DNA of 9,344 bases from Deltaproteobacteria bacterium (GTDB taxonomy: Bacteria; Desulfobacterota; Deferrimicrobia; Deferrimicrobiales; Deferrimicrobiaceae): positions 1 through 9,344 of the forward strand of contig PQAK01000097.1 of the NCBI GenBank assembly GCA_003105225.1. The letters are read 5' to 3'. The notes below the pieces were generated by a model. That model was not told the origin of the DNA. It saw only the letters and a program-made list of their open reading frames with translations, and searched no databases. A program made the translations under genes and the position numbers. How positions within the stretch are numbered: the stretch's first letter is position 1; every line of letters begins with the position of its first letter. Positions 7,825 to 9,344 of this stretch are shown in pieces.

Positions 7825-7941
7825 AGGTATTGCAAAAGTCGAACCGTTCGTCAAGGAAATAGATCGCTTGATTATCGATACGTATCCAATGGTTAGCGGA
7901 TCCAAAACCGCGGATGGAATTCCGTGATAAAACACTTTCAC

Positions 7942-7947
7942 ATTATA
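7942..7947 (-). promoter_or_regulatory. Candidate -10 box for the GGDEF/HD-GYP gene
   Basis: A perfect TATAAT on the - strand, in the AT-rich stretch between the sorting-tail gene and the c-di-GMP gene. No good -35 hexamer lies 16-18 bases upstream. If used, the leader is about 140 bases and includes the inverted repeat at the start codon. A TTGACG at 7854-7849 is another candidate -35, but its -10 (AATACC) is poor. Confidence 0.22.
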
Positions 7948-7990
7948 TATCCTATTTTTGCCCAAATTGCCGGCCTGGGCGGATTGCCCT

Positions 7991-8347
7991 CTAACGGTGA
8001 AAAATTCGTTTTCCCAACATGGCGATGGCGATCAAGCAAATTCCCAGGAAGAGCATGACGATGGATTCGATGGCGGATGGCACTTCCATTTTTCCCTCGC
8101 TTTTTCCGGAATTCGCCTCGGCATTTCCCGGGATTCCGGCTCCATCGGCAATTCCCGTGCTCCACACGGAAGTCCCGGACTGGATATTCCTGTCCGCGGC
8201 GAGATCGCTTCCGCCGGGCACGTTTGCGTGCGCGGCCGTTGGAGAAACCGGGAGGGATGTGACGGAGGAGAACGCCGCTCCCGATAGCGCGACGATCATC
8301 GCCAGCGCGAGAACGGTCAGATGAAGACCTCGTTTGGCGTTCTTCAT
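7991..8347 (-). CDS. Small secreted protein with PEP-CTERM-like sorting tail
   Basis: The product is 118 residues from ATG 8347, with a strong GGAGG (8356-8360) eight bases upstream. Residues 1-41 form a signal peptide (KNAKR start, hydrophobic TVLALAMIVALSG, cleavage near AAHA-N42). Residues 42-88 are a short low-complexity Gly/Ser/Ala/Asp/Asn region with no cysteine or recognised fold. Residues 89-118 have the tripartite layout of an exosortase substrate: a Val-Pro motif (V89 P90 S A), a single hydrophobic helix (about 95-112, SIVMLFLGICLIAIAML) and a short basic end, GKRIFHR. The canonical Pro-Glu-Pro is not present (VPSA in its place), so the substrate call is by architecture. A plain C-terminal membrane anchor is the alternative. 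A sigma-54 promoter lies about 60 bases upstream. Similar small sorted proteins are commonly found at EPS loci, which fits the wzz-like gene beyond the intergenic region. Confidence 0.8.
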   Translation of the reverse strand: MKNAKRGLHLTVLALAMIVALSGAAFSSVTSLPVSPTAAHANVPGGSDLAADRNIQSGTSVWSTGIADGAGIPGNAEANSGKSEGKMEVPSAIESIVMLFLGICLIAIAMLGKRIFHR

Positions 8348-8407
8348 GGTTCAGTCCTCCGTGTCTCGTCCATACAGTTGATCAAATAATTTCCACCCAC
8401 GTACATG

Positions 8408-8423
8408 AGCAATACTTGTGCCG
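8408..8423 (-). promoter_or_regulatory. Sigma-54 (RpoN) promoter of the sorting-tail gene
   Basis: Read on the - strand the site is CGGCACAAGTATTGCT. It matches the consensus TGGCAC-N5-TTGC[AT] at every position but the first T, and GG and GC have the exact 10-base spacing. The GG is at 8422-8421 and the GC at 8410-8409. The predicted transcription start is near 8397, giving a ~50-base leader that contains the GGAGG site of the 118-residue secreted protein. Confidence 0.75.
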
Positions 8424-8502
8424 CTTGATTGACGAAGGCGGAATCGTAAACGATCAATTCGATTGGATTAATTTTATCGGCCGAAATGGCGCCGTGTCCC
8501 TG

Positions 8503-8516
8503 GGTAATTGTTTACC
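8503..8516. promoter_or_regulatory. Dyad GGTAA-N4-TTACC, possible enhancer site
   Basis: GGTAATTGTTTACC has perfect 5-base arms and lies between the two sigma-54-like promoters. Its centre is about 112 bases upstream of the predicted - strand start (near 8397) and about 171 bases upstream of the predicted + strand start (near 8681). Both distances are usual for binding sites of NtrC-type activators. That it binds the regulator encoded at 3044-4414 is inference. Confidence 0.35.
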
Positions 8517-8654
8517 ACATTCCGGAAATCAATTCACCAGAAACGAAAATATTTTTATGAACGTGTGCCCAACACTGAATGAAACTCAAGGATAATTAGG
8601 AAAAAACGGTTTATATATGCGGAGTAGCGTGTTGACCGGTACGTGGTTCCAATA

Positions 8655-8670
8655 AGGTATAAACCTTGCT
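8655..8670 (+). promoter_or_regulatory. Candidate sigma-54 promoter facing the wzz-like gene
   Basis: AGGTATAAACCTTGCT has GG (8656-8657) and GC (8668-8669) exactly 10 bases apart, with a perfect TTGCT -12 half. The -24 half is weak (AGGTAT against TGGCAC). Transcription would start near 8681 and give a leader of about 400 bases ending at the ops-like motif. The same bases form a small dyad (AAGGT-ATAA-ACCTT, 8654-8667), so a repressor or activator site is the alternative reading. Confidence 0.4.
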
Positions 8671-8967
8671 AATCACATTTCTGATGATAGAGGGAATGGA
8701 TGCGGGAGCTTGAACCTTGCGTGAATCACCAAGCAATCACCGTTGCTCACATACTCGAATATTTGTAGGATACCCGCAGGATTCGCAACGCAGCCATGGA
8801 GGTCCGATAACGAGAGAACCGCTTCCAAAGGATGCCGATTAAATGAGGGAAGAGGACACATCCGCATGTCCCGCTCCGCCGAGAGAGGGTAATACAACTC
8901 CAGCCGCTCGCACCTTTGTCATACGTACCTGCCGCATTGATATAAGAATACAGAAGATCGGGCATTG

Positions 8968-8988
8968 ATCCGGCGCAATAGCCCGGAT
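8968..8988 (+). promoter_or_regulatory. Hairpin in the EPS leader
   Basis: ATCCGG (8968-8973) pairs with CCGGAT (8983-8988). Inside it GC pairs with GC around an AATA tetraloop, leaving one bulged C (8974). This gives an 8-pair stem with a compact loop. A second small stem, ACGAA-AAAG-TTCGT, follows at 9012-9025. No known riboswitch consensus is recognised. The structure may be part of a leader RNA or a protein-binding dyad. Confidence 0.35.
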
Positions 8989-9052
8989 GGAGTCATAGCT
9001 GTTCCTGATGCACGAAAAAGTTCGTACGGGAAACCGGAAACGATGTTCTATG

Positions 9053-9064
9053 GGCGGTAGCCTG
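9053..9064 (+). promoter_or_regulatory. ops-like element (RfaH/NusG-paralogue recruitment)
   Basis: GGCGGTAGCCTG contains the complete 8-base ops core GGCGGTAG and differs at one base from the enterobacterial 12-base form GGCGGTAGCGTG. It lies in the transcribed strand orientation, 20 bases before the start of a polysaccharide-export gene. That is the gene class ops elements serve. In enterobacteria the element pauses RNA polymerase and recruits RfaH, which suppresses termination over long operons. Confidence 0.6.
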
Positions 9065-9075
9065 CCCGCGGCAGG
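9061..9075 (+). promoter_or_regulatory. GC hairpin touching the wzz-like ribosome-binding site
   Basis: CCTGCC (9061-9066), loop CGC, GGCAGG (9070-9075) is a perfect 6-base-pair stem. It begins inside the ops-like motif and its last bases overlap the AGGGGAGA ribosome-binding site. In the transcript it could limit ribosome access or hold polymerase near the ops pause. It is not an intrinsic terminator, since no U-run follows. Confidence 0.45.
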
Positions 9076-9083
9076 GGAGACCG

Positions 9084-9344
9084 ATGCCCCTTCGGCCTAA
9101 AATGACCCTGCGGGAATACGCCGAGCTGTTCCTGCGCAGGAAATGGATGATCGTCTTCTCGTTCCTCTTCATCCTGTTCGCCGCCAGCGTCTACTGCGTC
9201 GTCACGCCGGAGCTCTACAAATCGAGCACCACCATCCTGATCATCCCGCAAAGCGTTCCCTCGGACTACGTCCGCTCCACGATCAGCGTCAAGGTGGAGG
9301 AGCAGCTCGCAACGATCAAGCAGCAGGTCCTGAGCCGCACGACC
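9084..9344 (+). CDS. Wzz/GumC-type polysaccharide chain-length protein (3' partial)
   Basis: The first 87 residues are visible and the frame runs off the window. ATG 9084 is preceded by AGGGGAGA (9073-9080). A second ATG at 9102 has no ribosome-binding site. Features seen: a short cytoplasmic start with YAELFLRRKW, the typical entry to a Wzz domain, then a transmembrane helix at about 21-40. A periplasmic segment follows (PELYKSSTTILI, then PSDYVRSTIS and a helix with QLATIKQQVLSRT). The Y-V-x-S-T and Q-Q-x-L-S-R-T signatures are typical of the GumC/Wzz co-polymerase family of EPS operons. These set polymer length at the inner membrane with Wzy and the outer-membrane exporter. Whether a tyrosine-kinase domain is fused cannot be seen. 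This is presumably the first gene of the EPS operon, behind a long leader with an ops-like element. Confidence 0.85.
   Translation, partial: MPLRPKMTLREYAELFLRRKWMIVFSFLFILFAASVYCVVTPELYKSSTTILIIPQSVPSDYVRSTISVKVEEQLATIKQQVLSRTT

Larger units (their letters stand above)
8348..9083. other. Gene-free divergent regulatory region and EPS leader
   Basis: These 736 bases lie between divergent genes and are richer in A/T than the flanks over 8360-8700. I find no convincing gene. Frames of 40-75 codons exist but start at TTG or lack a ribosome-binding site and match nothing I recognise. There is no tRNA or rRNA. It does hold a - strand sigma-54 promoter, a + strand sigma-54-like promoter, a dyad between them, a 10-base A/T palindrome (AAAATATTTT, 8546-8555) that could act as a bend, three small hairpins and an ops-like motif just before the wzz-like start. 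Confidence 0.75.

Noticed and set aside
8673..8965. Two overlapping - strand frames of 72-74 codons in the intergenic region
   Set aside because: The longer one starts at TTG, neither has a convincing ribosome-binding site, and neither shows a signal, membrane segment or known motif.
8700..8968. Short + strand frames with ATG in the leader (about 22 codons at 8700 and 41 codons at 8843)
   Set aside because: The first has a passable AGAGGGA site and could be a leader peptide. Neither has composition or context to support a call; conservation would be needed.
8995..9064. Full JUMPstart element upstream of the ops-like motif
   Set aside because: AGCTGTT near 8998 also occurs in enterobacterial JUMPstart, but it sits some 50 bases from the ops core, against about 10 bases there. 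I treat that part as coincidence.
8960..9083. c-di-GMP (GEMM) riboswitch before the EPS gene
   Set aside because: The conserved GCAAACC and ACGCAAAGCC-type segments of the class are absent. GGGAAACC alone is not enough.
1..9344. CRISPR array, insertion sequence, tRNA or rRNA
   Set aside because: I saw no direct-repeat/spacer pattern, transposase motif, terminal inverted repeats or tRNA cloverleaf on either strand.

Overview
The window is GC-rich, with high G/C at third codon positions. It has the gene style of a Gram-negative environmental bacterium with heavy two-component, sigma-54 and c-di-GMP signalling. A deltaproteobacterial (Desulfobacterota, Geobacter-like) lineage is my best guess, but no marker gene settles it. 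The window looks like the upstream flank and first gene of an exopolysaccharide (EPS) locus.

Layout. Positions 1-1296 (+) hold the 3' part of a secreted protein with IPT/TIG domains and three tandem Ig-like repeats. After a 168-base AT-richer gap come four + strand genes: a small fibronectin-III lipoprotein (1465-1887), a soluble PAS histidine kinase (1954-3051), an NtrC-type sigma-54 response regulator that overlaps it (3044-4414), and a secreted GH26 glycoside hydrolase (4444-5580). Facing them on the - strand are a GAF-GGDEF-GAF-HD-GYP c-di-GMP protein (5631-7793) and a small secreted protein with a PEP-CTERM-like C-terminal sorting tail (7991-8347). A 736-base gene-free region (8348-9083) follows. 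It leads into the N-terminus of a Wzz/GumC-type polysaccharide chain-length protein (9084 to the window end, +).

The gene-free region is the most interesting part. On the - strand, in front of the sorting-tail protein, is an excellent sigma-54 promoter (GGCAC-N5-TTGC). On the + strand, pointing at the polysaccharide gene, is a weaker one with a perfect -12 half. Between them lies a GGTAA-N4-TTACC dyad placed where an enhancer for an NtrC-type activator would sit. Twenty bases before the wzz-like start codon is GGCGGTAGCCTG. This contains the exact 8-base ops core by which RfaH/NusG-type antiterminators are recruited to polysaccharide operons.

Working model (inference): the kinase/regulator pair drives sigma-54 transcription divergently to a surface-sorted protein and to the EPS operon. 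A specialised NusG paralogue carries polymerase through the long leader via ops. The GH26 enzyme trims or releases the polymer, and the GGDEF/HD-GYP protein sets local c-di-GMP. The HD-GYP domain is itself unusual: two metal-ligand aspartates are replaced by glutamate.
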